A stretch of DNA of 64,000 bases. Origin: Streptomyces ortus (GTDB lineage Bacteria > Actinomycetota > Actinomycetes > Streptomycetales > Streptomycetaceae). How positions within the stretch are numbered: the first letter of the stretch is position 1; the number at the start of each line of letters is the position of its first letter. The position numbers and the translations under genes were made by a program. The DNA is taken from assembly GCF_026341275.1 (NCBI RefSeq), contig NZ_JAIFZO010000002.1:2519264-2583263 (forward strand), given 5' to 3'. This document shows positions 1 through 10,233 of the stretch, piece after piece. The notes under the pieces were generated by a model. That model ran no database searches and had not been told where the DNA came from. It saw only the letters and a program-made list of their open reading frames with translations.

Positions 1-298
1 CCTCCGTCGTCAGATTCTCCCCGAACATCCCGCTGGACAGGGTGCGCCCCAGCTCGCGTTCCCAGTCGTCCAGATCCTCGCGCGCGAAGGCGTAGACCGC
101 CTGGTCGTCGCCGCCGTGGTGCCGCAGCTCGCACACGGCGTCCCCGGCGAGACCGCTCCCGCCGACGCCCTTGGGGCCGGGCGCGGCGACCCGTACCGGC
201 CCGTCCACCGGCCGCTTGTCGATCCCGGTCACGCCCTCGGCCTGGTCCGTGTAGTCGACGGCCTTCGGCCGCCCCAGATTCAGAGACAGAAGCTTCAT
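1..298 (-). CDS. MOSC domain protein (N-terminal part, cut by window edge)
   Basis: Read on the minus strand from an ATG at 298, the protein begins MKLLSLNLGRPKAV and continues through GLAGDAVCELRHHGGDDQAV to the window edge. The pattern of an early 'LNLGRP', then 'GDxVxxxxHHGGxDQAVYAF', then 'GxMFGENLTTEG' is typical of YiiM-like MOSC proteins, the fold of the molybdenum cofactor sulfurase C-terminus. These proteins are linked to sulfur transfer or detoxification of hydroxylated purine analogues. About 99 residues are visible and the C-terminal half lies outside the window. It is divergent from the LysR gene that starts 80 bases away, so that regulator might control it; this is inference from position only. 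Confidence 0.85.
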   Translation of the reverse strand, partial: MKLLSLNLGRPKAVDYTDQAEGVTGIDKRPVDGPVRVAAPGPKGVGGSGLAGDAVCELRHHGGDDQAVYAFAREDLDDWERELGRTLSSGMFGENLTTE

Positions 299-342
299 GA
301 CGGCACGCTAGGCGATCCGGGCCAAAGCGTCGATGCGATATT

Positions 343-374
343 CCTCCCCGAATCCAAGATTCGCTTATGCTTCA
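343..374 (+). promoter_or_regulatory. Inverted repeat and possible leaderless start in front of the LysR gene
   Basis: The 80-base divergent interval holds the inverted repeat GAATC-CAA-GATTC at 350-362. A TATGCT hexamer at 366-371 lies seven bases before the GTG start at 378, the spacing expected for a leaderless transcript. No good -35 is visible. LysR proteins usually bind interrupted palindromes in such divergent regions, so autoregulation and control of the MOSC gene are plausible but unproven. Confidence 0.3.
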
Positions 375-377
375 AGG

Positions 378-1298
378 GTGATCGAGGCCCGTCATCTGCG
401 TGTCCTGCGTGCCGTCTCCGCCACCGGTTCCTTCTCGGCGGCGGGGCGTGAACTGGGCTGCACCCAGCCCGCCGTCAGCCAGCAGATGAAGGCCCTCGAA
501 GCCTCCGTCGGCACCCCCCTCCTCGTCCGCACCGGCCGTGAGATGCGGCTGACCCAGGCCGGCGAGGCCCTGGTACGGCACGCGGCGGGCATCATCGCCG
601 GTCTGACCGCCGCCGAGGAGGAGGTCGCCGCGATCGCCGGACTGCGCGCGGGCCGGGTGCGCCTGGTGTCGTTCCCCAGCGGAAGCTCCACACTCGTACC
701 GACCGCGCTCGCCGCCCTGCGCGCCGCCCACCCCGGCACCCGGGTCTCCCTTGAGGAGGCCGAACCGCCGCGCTCCGTCGAGATGCTGCGCGAGGGCGAC
801 TGCGACGTGACACTCGCCTTCCGCTACGAGGGCGGGACGGGGGCCGCGGCGGCCGGTTCGGCGGACGCGGAGGAGTGGGGCGACCTGGTGATCCGGCCGC
901 TGCTCACGGACCGGCTTGTCGGTCTGGTCCCCGAGGGCCACCGGCTGGCGCGGGCGGGCGCGGTCGCCATCGGCGACCTGGCCGACGAGCCGTGGATCGC
1001 CGGCTGCCCCCGCTGCCGGGCCCAGCTGGTCGAGGTCTGTGAGAGCGCGGGCTTCACCCCGCGCATCGACTTCGCGACCGACGACTATCCGGCGGTGGTC
1101 GGTCTGGTCGGGGCGGGGCTCGGGGTCGCGGTCCTGCCCGAGCTGGCCATCGAGTCCGTACGCCCCAAGGGTGCACGCACAGTGACGGTGGAGCCCGCGC
1201 TGCGGCGGGAGATCGTCGCCCTGACCCTGCCCGATCTGGCCCAGGTGCCCGCCGTGGCGGCCACGCTGGACCAGCTGGCCAGGGCCGCCGCCCGCTGA
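378..1298 (+). CDS. LysR family transcriptional regulator
   Basis: This is a DNA-binding regulator of about 306 residues, the usual LysR length. The N-terminal helix-turn-helix is clear (HLRVLRAVSATGSFSAAG, then GCTQPAVSQQMKALE), followed by an effector-binding domain ending with GAGLGVAVLPELA. The GTG at 378 is chosen because homologous proteins begin just before the HLRVLR helix and the extra upstream residues are not LysR-like. The ligand is unknown. The divergent MOSC gene is the natural candidate target. A CPRC motif in the effector domain (residues near 212) is unusual enough to mention but has no assigned role. Confidence 0.9.
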   Translation: MIEARHLRVLRAVSATGSFSAAGRELGCTQPAVSQQMKALEASVGTPLLVRTGREMRLTQAGEALVRHAAGIIAGLTAAEEEVAAIAGLRAGRVRLVSFPSGSSTLVPTALAALRAAHPGTRVSLEEAEPPRSVEMLREGDCDVTLAFRYEGGTGAAAAGSADAEEWGDLVIRPLLTDRLVGLVPEGHRLARAGAVAIGDLADEPWIAGCPRCRAQLVEVCESAGFTPRIDFATDDYPAVVGLVGAGLGVAVLPELAIESVRPKGARTVTVEPALRREIVALTLPDLAQVPAVAATLDQLARAAAR

Positions 1299-1402
1299 GG
1301 ACGGCGCCGGGCGCGTTCAGCGGCTGCCGGAGCCGGGAGGTATGCGGCGGGGGACGGAAAGAAGGGGCACGCGCGCGCGTGTCGGTCCGGAGAAACGTTC
1401 CT

Positions 1403-1726
1403 TCAGTGGGGTGACGGGTCGCCCCCGCTCGACGCCGAGACCAGGCGGTTGCGCGCCCGTCCCATCAGTTCCTCGCGCTCGTCCTCGGTCAGGCCGCCCC
1501 ACACGCCGTACGGCTCGCGCACCGCCAGCGCGTGTGCGGCGCACTCCGCTCGCACCGGGCACCTCATGCAGACCTCTTTGGCCGAGTTCTCACGAGCGCT
1601 CCGTGCCGCGCCACGCTCGCCCTCGGGGTGGAAGAAGAGCGAGCTGTCGACCCCGCGGCACGCCGCGAGGAGCTGCCAGTCCCACAGATCCGCGTTCGGT
1701 CCGGGAAGGCGGGAGAAATCTGCCAT
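1403..1726 (-). CDS. whiD: WhiD, WhiB-like iron-sulfur developmental regulator
   Basis: A 107-residue WhiB-family protein with the four cluster-binding cysteines at positions 23, 53, 56 and 62, followed by the GVWGG turn and a basic C-terminal stretch (RARNRL). These cysteine positions match S. coelicolor WhiD, and the position divergent from bldM matches the whiD-bldM pair. WhiD binds an oxygen-sensitive [4Fe-4S] cluster and is needed for late sporulation, including spore wall and septation. An RBS (AAGGGGAC) precedes the ATG at 1726. The C-terminal tail (SASSGGDPSPH) is the variable part of the family. The identification rests on sequence and context together. Confidence 0.93.
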   Translation of the reverse strand: MADFSRLPGPNADLWDWQLLAACRGVDSSLFFHPEGERGAARSARENSAKEVCMRCPVRAECAAHALAVREPYGVWGGLTEDEREELMGRARNRLVSASSGGDPSPH

Positions 1727-2106
1727 TGCTTTGTCCCCTTGTAGCCGTTTTGGTCGGTTACGCGCCCATGACCGTACATCTACGATCTAAGGAGATGAAA
1801 ATATGACTCATTGCGAATCTAGCCCCAGACACCAGTAAATGGAACGAAAAGGGTCTGAATGGGGCATAGCTTGTGATGAAACCTTGAGGGTCTGCCGCAC
1901 GTGTCTCCACCGTGTCCGCGCCCTCACGTAGAGTGCCGAACGTGGCTCCCCGCCCCGTAACTCTTTCGGGTGACCGTCGTTGAGTGTGCGAGGCGGTTGA
2001 AGGAACAAACGCTCGGGCAAGCGTCCGAGTCGGTCGACCGCACAGGTGACGATTTCGTACCAGCCTGGAGGCCCAAGGTGACGCGCATCAGCTGCGGAGG
2101 ACGGCC
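1727..2106. promoter_or_regulatory. Divergent whiD/bldM control region
   Basis: This 380-base interval has no gene. It is noticeably AT-richer near 1740-1830 than its neighbours, as expected of a promoter region serving whiD leftward. The right half carries the bldM promoter described separately and a leader of about 115 bases. I could not assign whiD promoters with confidence. Confidence 0.6.
1956..1983 (+). promoter_or_regulatory. Probable sigma-BldN promoter of bldM
   Basis: The sequence CGTAAC (1956-1961), a 16-base spacer and CGTTGA (1978-1983) matches the sigma-BldN consensus known from Streptomyces. One bldM promoter is an established sigma-BldN target. The transcript would begin near 1990, about 115 bases before the bldM ATG. 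Confidence 0.7.
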
Positions 2107-2718
2107 ATGACATCCGTCCTCGTCTGCGACGACTCCCCGCTTGCCCGAGAGGCGCTCCGCCGTGCGGTGGCGACCGTGCCCGGCGTAGAGCGCGTGACCA
2201 CGGCGGCCAACGGCGAGGAAGTCCTCCGCCGCTGGGGTGCCGACCGTTCGGACCTGATTCTGATGGACGTACGCATGCCCGGTCTGGGCGGCGTGGAGAC
2301 GGTCCGTCGGTTGCTGTCCGCCGACCCCGGTGCGCGCATCATCATGCTCACCGTGGCCGAGGACCTGGACGGTGTCGCGCTCGCGGTCGCCGCCGGTGCC
2401 CGCGGCTATCTCCACAAGGACGCCTCCCGCGCGGAACTGCGGGCGACCGTCACCCAGGCCCTCGCCGACCCGACCTGGCGGCTCGCCCCGCGCAGACTGC
2501 GCTCGGCCGAGATGGGCGCCGCGCCGACGCTCACCGCGCGTGAGATCCAGGTCCTCGAGGGCATGAGCCACGGCCGGTCGAACGCGGAGATCGGCCGTGA
2601 GCTGTTCCTCTCCGAGGACACGGTCAAGACGCACGCCCGCCGGCTCTTCAAGAAGCTCGGCGCCTCGGACCGGGCGCACGCGGTGGCGCTGGGATTCCGA
2701 TGGGGCCTGGTCCGTTAG
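2107..2718 (+). CDS. bldM: BldM, atypical response regulator of sporulation
   Basis: A 203-residue NarL/FixJ-type regulator. The receiver domain (residues 1-120) carries D8-D9, the phosphorylation-site position D54 in LILMDVRMPG, and K104 in YLHKD. The LuxR-type helix-turn-helix follows (LTAREIQVLEGMSHG ... NAEIGRELFLSEDTVK). Length and sequence match BldM, which controls aerial mycelium formation as a homodimer and late genes as a heterodimer with WhiI. In the literature D54 is not required for function, so it is treated as an orphan, phosphorylation-independent regulator. No partner kinase gene is adjacent. Neighbouring whiD and the sigma-BldN promoter upstream support the call. Confidence 0.95.
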   Translation: MTSVLVCDDSPLAREALRRAVATVPGVERVTTAANGEEVLRRWGADRSDLILMDVRMPGLGGVETVRRLLSADPGARIIMLTVAEDLDGVALAVAAGARGYLHKDASRAELRATVTQALADPTWRLAPRRLRSAEMGAAPTLTAREIQVLEGMSHGRSNAEIGRELFLSEDTVKTHARRLFKKLGASDRAHAVALGFRWGLVR

Positions 2719-2782
2719 GTGAACCGCCGCTGGGGTACGGGTTTCCCCGCCTGCCGCGAGGCGGGCGGGGCCGGGCCCGACA

Positions 2783-2818
2783 GGGGATCGAATGACGCCG
2801 TTCGGGCACCCGATCCCC
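2783..2818 (+). terminator. Possible bldM terminator
   Basis: An inverted repeat GGGGATCG (2783-2790) / CGATCCCC (2811-2818) lies between bldM and the next gene and is followed by a short pyrimidine stretch. The 20-base loop is long and there is no strong T-run. Confidence 0.35.
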
Positions 2819-2899
2819 GTTTCCCGGCGGATGCCGCATCCTTGAGGTGTGGAGTTCCTCGGGAACAAGTCGGTCGAGCGGGAGGGGAGGGCGCAGGAG

Positions 2900-3577
2900 A
2901 TGAGTTCCGGCGCACCTGCTCATAACGCTTCGGTGCACAACTACGGACGCGGTGCCACGGAACGAACGACGCCAAGGCACCATGGACCGATGCGTGACGA
3001 CGAGGCGCCTCATGCCCAAGGGGTCATCGGTGGGCTCGTCCATCGCGCGGTCGACGGCGACGAGCAGGCCACGCACGATCTGCTCGCCCATGTCCACCCG
3101 CTCGCCATCCGCTACTGCCGGACGCGGCTGTCCCGGCTGCCGGGGGACGCGCGGCACTTCGTGGAGGACCTGGCGCAGGAGGTCTGCGTAGCGGTGCTGC
3201 TGGCACTGCCTCGCTACAAGGACACCGGACGCCCCTTCGAGGCCTTCGTCTTCGCCATCGCCGCCCACAAGGTGGCCGACCTGCAGCGGGCCGCCATGCG
3301 GCATCCCGGTTCGACCGCCGTGCCGTCGGACGAGATGCCCGAACGGCCGGACGACTCGCTCGGCCCCGAGGAGCGCGCCCTCCTCAGCAGCGACGCCGAG
3401 TGGGCGAAGAAGCTCATGGCCAACCTCCCCGAGAACCAGCGCGAACTGCTGCTGCTGCGGATCGCGGTGGGCCTCACGGCCGAGGAGACCGGCCAGATGT
3501 TGGGAATGTCACCCGGCGCGGTCCGCGTGGCCCAGCACCGGGCGCTCAGCCGCCTGCGGGCCCTCGCCGAGCAGTAG
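2900..3577 (+). CDS. shbA: ECF sigma factor ShbA (SigD-type)
   Basis: A sigma-70 family factor with region 2 ([10 protein letters not shown] ... [14 protein letters not shown] ... [17 protein letters not shown]) and region 4 ([20 protein letters not shown] ... [16 protein letters not shown]). The position downstream of whiD/bldM and upstream of guaB matches the gene known as shbA in S. griseus, whose product transcribes hrdB, the principal sigma gene. It corresponds to the sigD locus of mycobacteria. The start is uncertain: GTG 2849, ATG 2900 (a good GGGAGG lies about 9 bases upstream, chosen here) and ATG 2990 (MRDDEAPH, where conserved sequence begins) are all in frame. No anti-sigma gene is adjacent. 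Confidence 0.82.
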   Translation: MSSGAPAHNASVHNYGRGATERTTPRHHGPMRDDEAPHAQGVIGGLVHRAVDGDEQATHDLLAHVHPLAIRYCRTRLSRLPGDARHFVEDLAQEVCVAVLLALPRYKDTGRPFEAFVFAIAAHKVADLQRAAMRHPGSTAVPSDEMPERPDDSLGPEERALLSSDAEWAKKLMANLPENQRELLLLRIAVGLTAEETGQMLGMSPGAVRVAQHRALSRLRALAEQ

Positions 3578-5385
<1,808 letters not shown>

Positions 5386-5397
5386 CGAAACCACGGT

Positions 5398-5432
5398 CGG
5401 GGGCGGTCTCGGGGACTCCGGGACCGCCCCCG
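5398..5432 (+). terminator. guaB terminator
   Basis: A perfect 11-bp stem, CGGGGGCGGTC (5398-5408) and GACCGCCCCCG (5422-5432), with a 13-base loop, 13 bases past the guaB stop. There is no T-run, as is common in Streptomyces. Confidence 0.7.
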
Positions 5433-5488
5433 CCGCGTGTGTCGGGGATACTGGAACGCGCAGAACCGAAGACGGAAAGGCCACACAC

Positions 5489-6613
5489 GTGACTGAGATC
5501 GAGATCGGGCGCGGCAAGCGCGGCCGCCGGGCGTACGCCTTCGACGACATCGCCGTCGTCCCGAGCCGCCGTACGCGCGACCCGAAGGAGGTCTCGATCG
5601 CCTGGCAGATCGACGCCTACCGCTTCGAGCTGCCGTTCCTGGCGGCTCCCATGGACTCGGTGGTCTCCCCGGCGACCGCCATCCGCATCGGGGAGCTGGG
5701 CGGCCTGGGCGTCCTCAACCTCGAAGGCCTGTGGACGCGGCACGAGGACCCGCAGTCGCTCCTCGACGAGATCGTGGAGCTGGACGCGGAGACCGCGACC
5801 CGCCGCCTCCAGGAGATCTACGCGGCTCCCATCAAGGAGGAGCTGATCGGGCTGCGCATCAAGGAGGTGCGCGACTCGGGCGTGGTCACCGCCGCCGCGC
5901 TCTCGCCGCAGCGCACCGCGCAGTTCTCCAAGGCCGTCGTGGACGCGGGCGTCGACATCTTCGTCATCCGCGGTACGACGGTGTCGGCGGAGCACGTCTC
6001 CGGCGCCTCCGAGCCGCTGAACCTGAAGCAGTTCATCTACGAGCTGGACGTCCCGGTCATCGTCGGCGGCTGCGCCACGTACACGGCGGCGCTGCACCTG
6101 ATGCGTACCGGCGCGGCCGGTGTGCTGGTGGGCTTCGGCGGCGGCGCCGCGCACACCACGCGCAACGTGCTCGGCATCCAGGTCCCGATGGCCACCGCCG
6201 TCGCCGACGTGGCCGCCGCCCGCCGCGACTACATGGACGAGTCCGGCGGCCGGTACGTGCACGTGATCGCGGACGGCGGGGTCGGCTGGTCCGGCGACCT
6301 GCCCAAGGCGATCGCCTGCGGCGCCGACTCGGTGATGATGGGCTCCCCGCTGGCCCGCGCGACGGACGCGCCCGGCCGGGGCAATCACTGGGGCATGGAG
6401 GCCGTCAACGAAGAGCTGCCGCGCGGCAAGAAGGTCGACCTCGGCACCGTCGGCACCATCGAGGAGGTCCTGCTGGGCCCCTCGCACACCCCCGACGGCT
6501 CCATGAACTTCTTCGGCGCCCTGCGCCGCGCGATGGCCACGACCGGCTACAGCGAACTGAAGGAGTTCCAGCGGGTCGAGGTCACGGTGGCGGACGCCCA
6601 GCACAAGCGCTGA
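5489..6613 (+). CDS. GuaB3 family IMP dehydrogenase-like protein, no CBS domains
   Basis: A 374-residue IMPDH/GMPR TIM-barrel protein beginning MTEIEIGRGKRGRRAYAFDDIAV, as in actinobacterial GuaB3. It lacks the CBS pair. In the loop where IMPDH has [11 protein letters not shown] it reads GFGGGAAHTTR, so the catalytic Cys position is His. The phosphate-binding region (IADGGVGWSGDL ... GADSVMMGSPLA) is kept. It may therefore be a nucleotide-binding or regulatory paralogue or use altered chemistry; the reaction cannot be assigned from sequence. It follows guaB by 103 bases on the same strand, with a terminator between, so it probably has its own promoter. Confidence 0.88.
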   Translation: MTEIEIGRGKRGRRAYAFDDIAVVPSRRTRDPKEVSIAWQIDAYRFELPFLAAPMDSVVSPATAIRIGELGGLGVLNLEGLWTRHEDPQSLLDEIVELDAETATRRLQEIYAAPIKEELIGLRIKEVRDSGVVTAAALSPQRTAQFSKAVVDAGVDIFVIRGTTVSAEHVSGASEPLNLKQFIYELDVPVIVGGCATYTAALHLMRTGAAGVLVGFGGGAAHTTRNVLGIQVPMATAVADVAAARRDYMDESGGRYVHVIADGGVGWSGDLPKAIACGADSVMMGSPLARATDAPGRGNHWGMEAVNEELPRGKKVDLGTVGTIEEVLLGPSHTPDGSMNFFGALRRAMATTGYSELKEFQRVEVTVADAQHKR

Positions 6614-6645
6614 CGTGACACCGCGCCGAGCGCGCGCGAACGGAA

Positions 6646-6674
6646 GGGGCCCGGCCACTCGGTGGCCGGGCCCC
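6646..6674. terminator. Bidirectional terminator
   Basis: A perfect 13-bp stem, GGGGCCCGGCCAC (6646-6658) and GTGGCCGGGCCCC (6662-6674), with a TCG loop, lies between the convergent guaB3-like and dehydrogenase genes and can serve both. Confidence 0.85.
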
Positions 6675-6686
6675 TCGGCGTACGCG

Positions 6687-7892
6687 TCACAGCCGGTGCG
6701 CCGCCCCCGTCGGAGTCGCTCCTCGGGTGTCCAGGAGCAGTTGGGCCTTGACCGAGAGGCCCTGCAGGTCGTACGTGCGGTGCTGCTGGAGCAGGATCGT
6801 GAGGTCCGCGTCGGCCGCCGCCTCGTACAGGGAGTCCACGCGGGGGACCGGGCGGTCGAGGATGGACCAGGAAGGGACGTGCGGGTCGTGGTAGCTGACG
6901 GCCGCGCCCAGTTCCATCAGGCGGGTCGCGATCTCCCGGGCGGGTGAGCCCTGCTGGTCGGCGTGGTCGGCCTTGTAGGTGACGCCGAGGAGCAGCACGC
7001 GCGCGCCGCGGGCCGACTTGCCGTGTTCGTTGAGGAGCGTGGCCGCGCGCTGGATGACGTACCGGGGCATGTGGTCGTTGACCTGCTGGGCCAGTTCGAC
7101 CATGCGCAGGGCGCGCGTCCGCGGCCCCGCGAGGTCGCGCGGGACGGCGTGGCCGCCCACGCCGGGGCCGGGGCGGAAGGCCTGGAAGCCGAACGGCTTG
7201 GTCTCGGCGCAGCGGATGACGTCCCACAGGTCGACGCCCAGGTCGTGGCAGAGGACGGCCATCTCGTTGACCAGGGCGATGTTGACGTGCCGGTAGTTGG
7301 TCTCCAGGAGCTGCACGGTCTCCGCCTCGCGGGGTCCACGCGCGCGTACGACCTTGTCGGTGAGCCGGCCGTAGAACGCGGCGGCGGACTCGGTGCAGGC
7401 CGGCGTGAGCCCGCCGATGACCTTCGGGGTGTTGGCGGGGCCGTGGTCGCGGTTGCCCGGGTCCACCCGGCTGGGTGAGTACGCGAGGTGGAAGTCGCGG
7501 CCGGCCCGGAGTCCGGAGCCCTCTTCGAGGAGCGGCCGGAGGAATTCCTCGGTCGTCCCCGGGTACACGGGGGACTCCAGGATCACCGTGGTGTGCGGGC
7601 GCAGATGCGCGGCCAGGGTGCGGGCGGCGGAGGCCACCTGTCCCAGGTCGAGCGTCCCGTCCGCGCCGCGCGGGGTCGGAGCGCAGATGACGGCGGTGCG
7701 TACGCGGCCCAGCTCGGCCGGGTTCGTGGCGCGTCTGAATCCCGTGGACAGCATCCGGCGCAGGTCGGCCGCGGCCAGGGGCGCCGGGTCGCCGCACTCG
7801 TAGCCGAGGGTGGGGATACCGGTGGTGGCGGCGGCCCGGGCCAGGGGCAGGCCGAGCTGGCCGAGGCCGATGACGGCGAGGTCTGCGGGCAT
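6687..7892 (-). CDS. Nucleotide sugar dehydrogenase family protein lacking the catalytic Cys
   Basis: A 401-residue UDP-glucose/UDP-ManNAc dehydrogenase family protein. It has an N-terminal NAD site (VIGLGQLGLPLA, residues 5-16), the middle-domain motif LLETNYRHVNIALVNEMAVL and a C-terminal UDP-binding domain (LLGVTYKADHADQQGSPA). In active members the nucleophile lies in GGHCIPxD; here the motif is GGHAVPRD, with Ala at residue 249. Either the second oxidation step is lost or the protein has another role. The ATG at 7892 is chosen for the Rossmann start and a GGGAAGGACGG upstream; the open frame continues further without homology. It is a lone gene, with no sugar pathway around it. Confidence 0.85.
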   Translation of the reverse strand: MPADLAVIGLGQLGLPLARAAATTGIPTLGYECGDPAPLAAADLRRMLSTGFRRATNPAELGRVRTAVICAPTPRGADGTLDLGQVASAARTLAAHLRPHTTVILESPVYPGTTEEFLRPLLEEGSGLRAGRDFHLAYSPSRVDPGNRDHGPANTPKVIGGLTPACTESAAAFYGRLTDKVVRARGPREAETVQLLETNYRHVNIALVNEMAVLCHDLGVDLWDVIRCAETKPFGFQAFRPGPGVGGHAVPRDLAGPRTRALRMVELAQQVNDHMPRYVIQRAATLLNEHGKSARGARVLLLGVTYKADHADQQGSPAREIATRLMELGAAVSYHDPHVPSWSILDRPVPRVDSLYEAAADADLTILLQQHRTYDLQGLSVKAQLLLDTRGATPTGAAHRL

Positions 7893-8191
7893 GGCGGTGG
7901 GCCGTCCTTCCCTGTAGCCGGAGTGGCAGTAGCCGGAGTGGGGCGAGGGCGCAAGCCCTGTGGACAGAACGGGCGAGCGCAATGTCAGACTAGGAGTAAA
8001 TATGACCGATGTGCGGGATTGCTCGGTTGTGTTTCTCCGGGAGTCGCCGTGGAGATCGCCCGGAGTTGTCCACAGGCGGACCGCCGGTGGTGGCCGATGG
8101 CGGGCATCACCGTCAGAATTTGGGCATGGGGGATGTGAGCGGGGCCTCGCCGTACGGGTGAGCCCGGCGCGACAGACAGCTGGAGGCAACT

Positions 8192-9898
8192 GTGCGGACA
8201 GCGACACTGGGACCGGCGGAGCGCGCCGAGTCGCTCGCGGCGATGGCCGAGCGCGAACTGGACGTGCTCGTCGTAGGAGCGGGCGTGGTGGGCGCGGGCA
8301 CCGCGTTGGACGCCGTGACCCGCGGCCTGTCCACCGGACTGGTCGAGGCGCGTGACTGGGCGTCGGGCACATCGAGCCGGTCGAGCAAGCTGATCCATGG
8401 CGGCCTGCGCTATCTGGAGATGCTCGACTTCGCGCTCGTACGGGAAGCGCTGAAGGAGCGCGGGCTGCTCCTGGAGCGGCTCGCACCGCATCTCGTGAAA
8501 CCGGTGCCGTTCCTGTACCCCCTGCAGCACAAGGGCTGGGAGCGGCTGTACGCCGGATCGGGCGTCGCGCTCTACGACGCGATGTCGATGGCGCGCGGCC
8601 ACGGCCGCGGACTGCCCGTGCACCGGCACCTCACGCGGCGGCACGCCCTGCGCGTCGCCCCCGCACTGAAGAAGGACGCCCTGACCGGGGCGCTGCAGTA
8701 CTACGACGCGCAGATGGACGACGCCCGCTATGTGGCGACCTTGGTGCGCACCTCGGCCGCGTACGGGGCGAAGGTCGCCAACCGCGCCCGCGTCACCGGC
8801 TTCCTCCGCGAGGGCGAACGGGTCGTCGGCGCCAAGGTGCAGGACGTCGAGGGCGGCGGGGAGTACGAGATCCGCGCCAAGCAGATCGTGAACGCCACCG
8901 GCGTGTGGACGGACGACACCCAGGCGATGGTCGGGGAGCGGGGCCAGTTCCACGTGCGGGCCTCCAAGGGCGTCCATCTGGTCGTACCGAAGGACCGGAT
9001 CACCTCGACGAGCGGGCTGATCCTGCGCACCGAGAAGTCCGTGCTGTTCGTGATCCCCTGGGGACGGCACTGGATCGTGGGCACGACGGACACCGAGTGG
9101 GACCTGGACAAGGCGCATCCGGCGGCGTCCAGCGCCGACATCGACTACGTGCTGGAGCATGTGAACGCGGTACTGGCGGTCCCGCTGACACGTGACGACG
9201 TACAGGGGGTGTACGCGGGGCTGCGGCCGTTGCTCGCCGGCGAGTCGGAGGCCACGAGCAAGCTGTCGCGCGAGCACACCGTGGCGCATCCGGCGCCCGG
9301 ACTCGTGGTCGTGGCGGGCGGCAAGTACACCACCTACCGGGTGATGGCCAAGGACGCCGTGGACGAGGCGGTGCACGGCCTCGACCAGCGGGTGGCGGAA
9401 TGCGTCACCGAGGACATCCCGCTGGTCGGCGCCGAGGGCTACCGGGCCCTGTGGAACGCGCGAGCGCGGATCGCCGCGCGGACCGGCCTGCACGTGGTGC
9501 GCGTGGAGCACCTGCTGAACCGCTACGGGTCGCTCGCCGAGGAGGTCCTCGACCTCATCGCCGCGGACCAGTCGCTCGGCGATCCGCTGCCGGCGGCCGA
9601 CGACTACCTGCGCGCCGAGATCGTCTATGCCGCCTCGCACGAGGGGGCGCGGCATCTGGACGACGTGCTGACGCGGCGTACGCGCATCTCGATCGAGACG
9701 TTCGACCGGGGCACGCGCAGCGCACGGGAGGCCGCCGAGCTGATGGCGCCGGTGCTCGGCTGGGACAAGGACCAGATCGAGCGCGAGATCGAGCACTACC
9801 AGAAGCGGGTGGAGGCGGAGCGGGAGTCGCAGCGCCAGCCGGACGACCTGACGGCCGACGCGGCCCGGCTGGGGGCGCCGGACATCGTGCCGCTGTAA
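8192..9898 (+). CDS. glpD: Aerobic glycerol-3-phosphate dehydrogenase
   Basis: Oxidises sn-glycerol 3-phosphate to dihydroxyacetone phosphate with FAD at the membrane, passing electrons to quinone. The 568-residue protein has an N-terminal FAD site (VLVVGAGVVGAGTALDAV), the GlpD signature SRSSKLIHGGLRYLE, the motif WGRHWIVGTTDTEW and the C-terminal helical domain. The GTG at 8192 has GGAGG seven bases upstream. Glycerol uptake and kinase genes are not adjacent, so this copy stands alone. Confidence 0.95.
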   Translation: MRTATLGPAERAESLAAMAERELDVLVVGAGVVGAGTALDAVTRGLSTGLVEARDWASGTSSRSSKLIHGGLRYLEMLDFALVREALKERGLLLERLAPHLVKPVPFLYPLQHKGWERLYAGSGVALYDAMSMARGHGRGLPVHRHLTRRHALRVAPALKKDALTGALQYYDAQMDDARYVATLVRTSAAYGAKVANRARVTGFLREGERVVGAKVQDVEGGGEYEIRAKQIVNATGVWTDDTQAMVGERGQFHVRASKGVHLVVPKDRITSTSGLILRTEKSVLFVIPWGRHWIVGTTDTEWDLDKAHPAASSADIDYVLEHVNAVLAVPLTRDDVQGVYAGLRPLLAGESEATSKLSREHTVAHPAPGLVVVAGGKYTTYRVMAKDAVDEAVHGLDQRVAECVTEDIPLVGAEGYRALWNARARIAARTGLHVVRVEHLLNRYGSLAEEVLDLIAADQSLGDPLPAADDYLRAEIVYAASHEGARHLDDVLTRRTRISIETFDRGTRSAREAAELMAPVLGWDKDQIEREIEHYQKRVEAERESQRQPDDLTADAARLGAPDIVPL

Positions 9899-9917
9899 GG
9901 GCCGCAAGAGCCCAACT

Positions 9918-9949
9918 CGGCGGCGGGCAGGGGGTGGTGCCCGCCGCCG
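9918..9949 (+). terminator. glpD terminator
   Basis: A 12-bp perfect stem, CGGCGGCGGGCA (9918-9929) and TGCCCGCCGCCG (9938-9949), 19 bases after glpD. The remaining sequence to 10233 shows no gene; an open frame runs through it but has no start or homology of its own. Confidence 0.75.
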
Positions 9950-10233
9950 GGAGGGCCGTGTGCGGCGACCGGGCGTCCCGTGGGGGCTTTCGCGCGGGTG
10001 AAGTGGGTACCCGCCGGGGGGTATTGACGGAGGCAGCGCCCTCGGCGGTGGCGGCGGGATCCTTCCTTGTCGCAGCTCATGACGGGGGAGGGGCCGGGCC
10101 GAGGGGCAGGTGGGGACCGGATGAGGAGCGGTTCGGGGAAGCGCTGCGTCCGGGAGAGGCACCCGGGGCATCGGACGGTCCCCGCGTGGGGGACAATGGA
10201 GGCTCTGTCAGGGCGGGTTGCATGAGGGGACGC

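Noticed and set aside
9400..10233. Upstream extension of kinase 1 into glpD
   Set aside because: The residues are shadow of glpD and low-complexity; a ribosome site supports ATG 10234.
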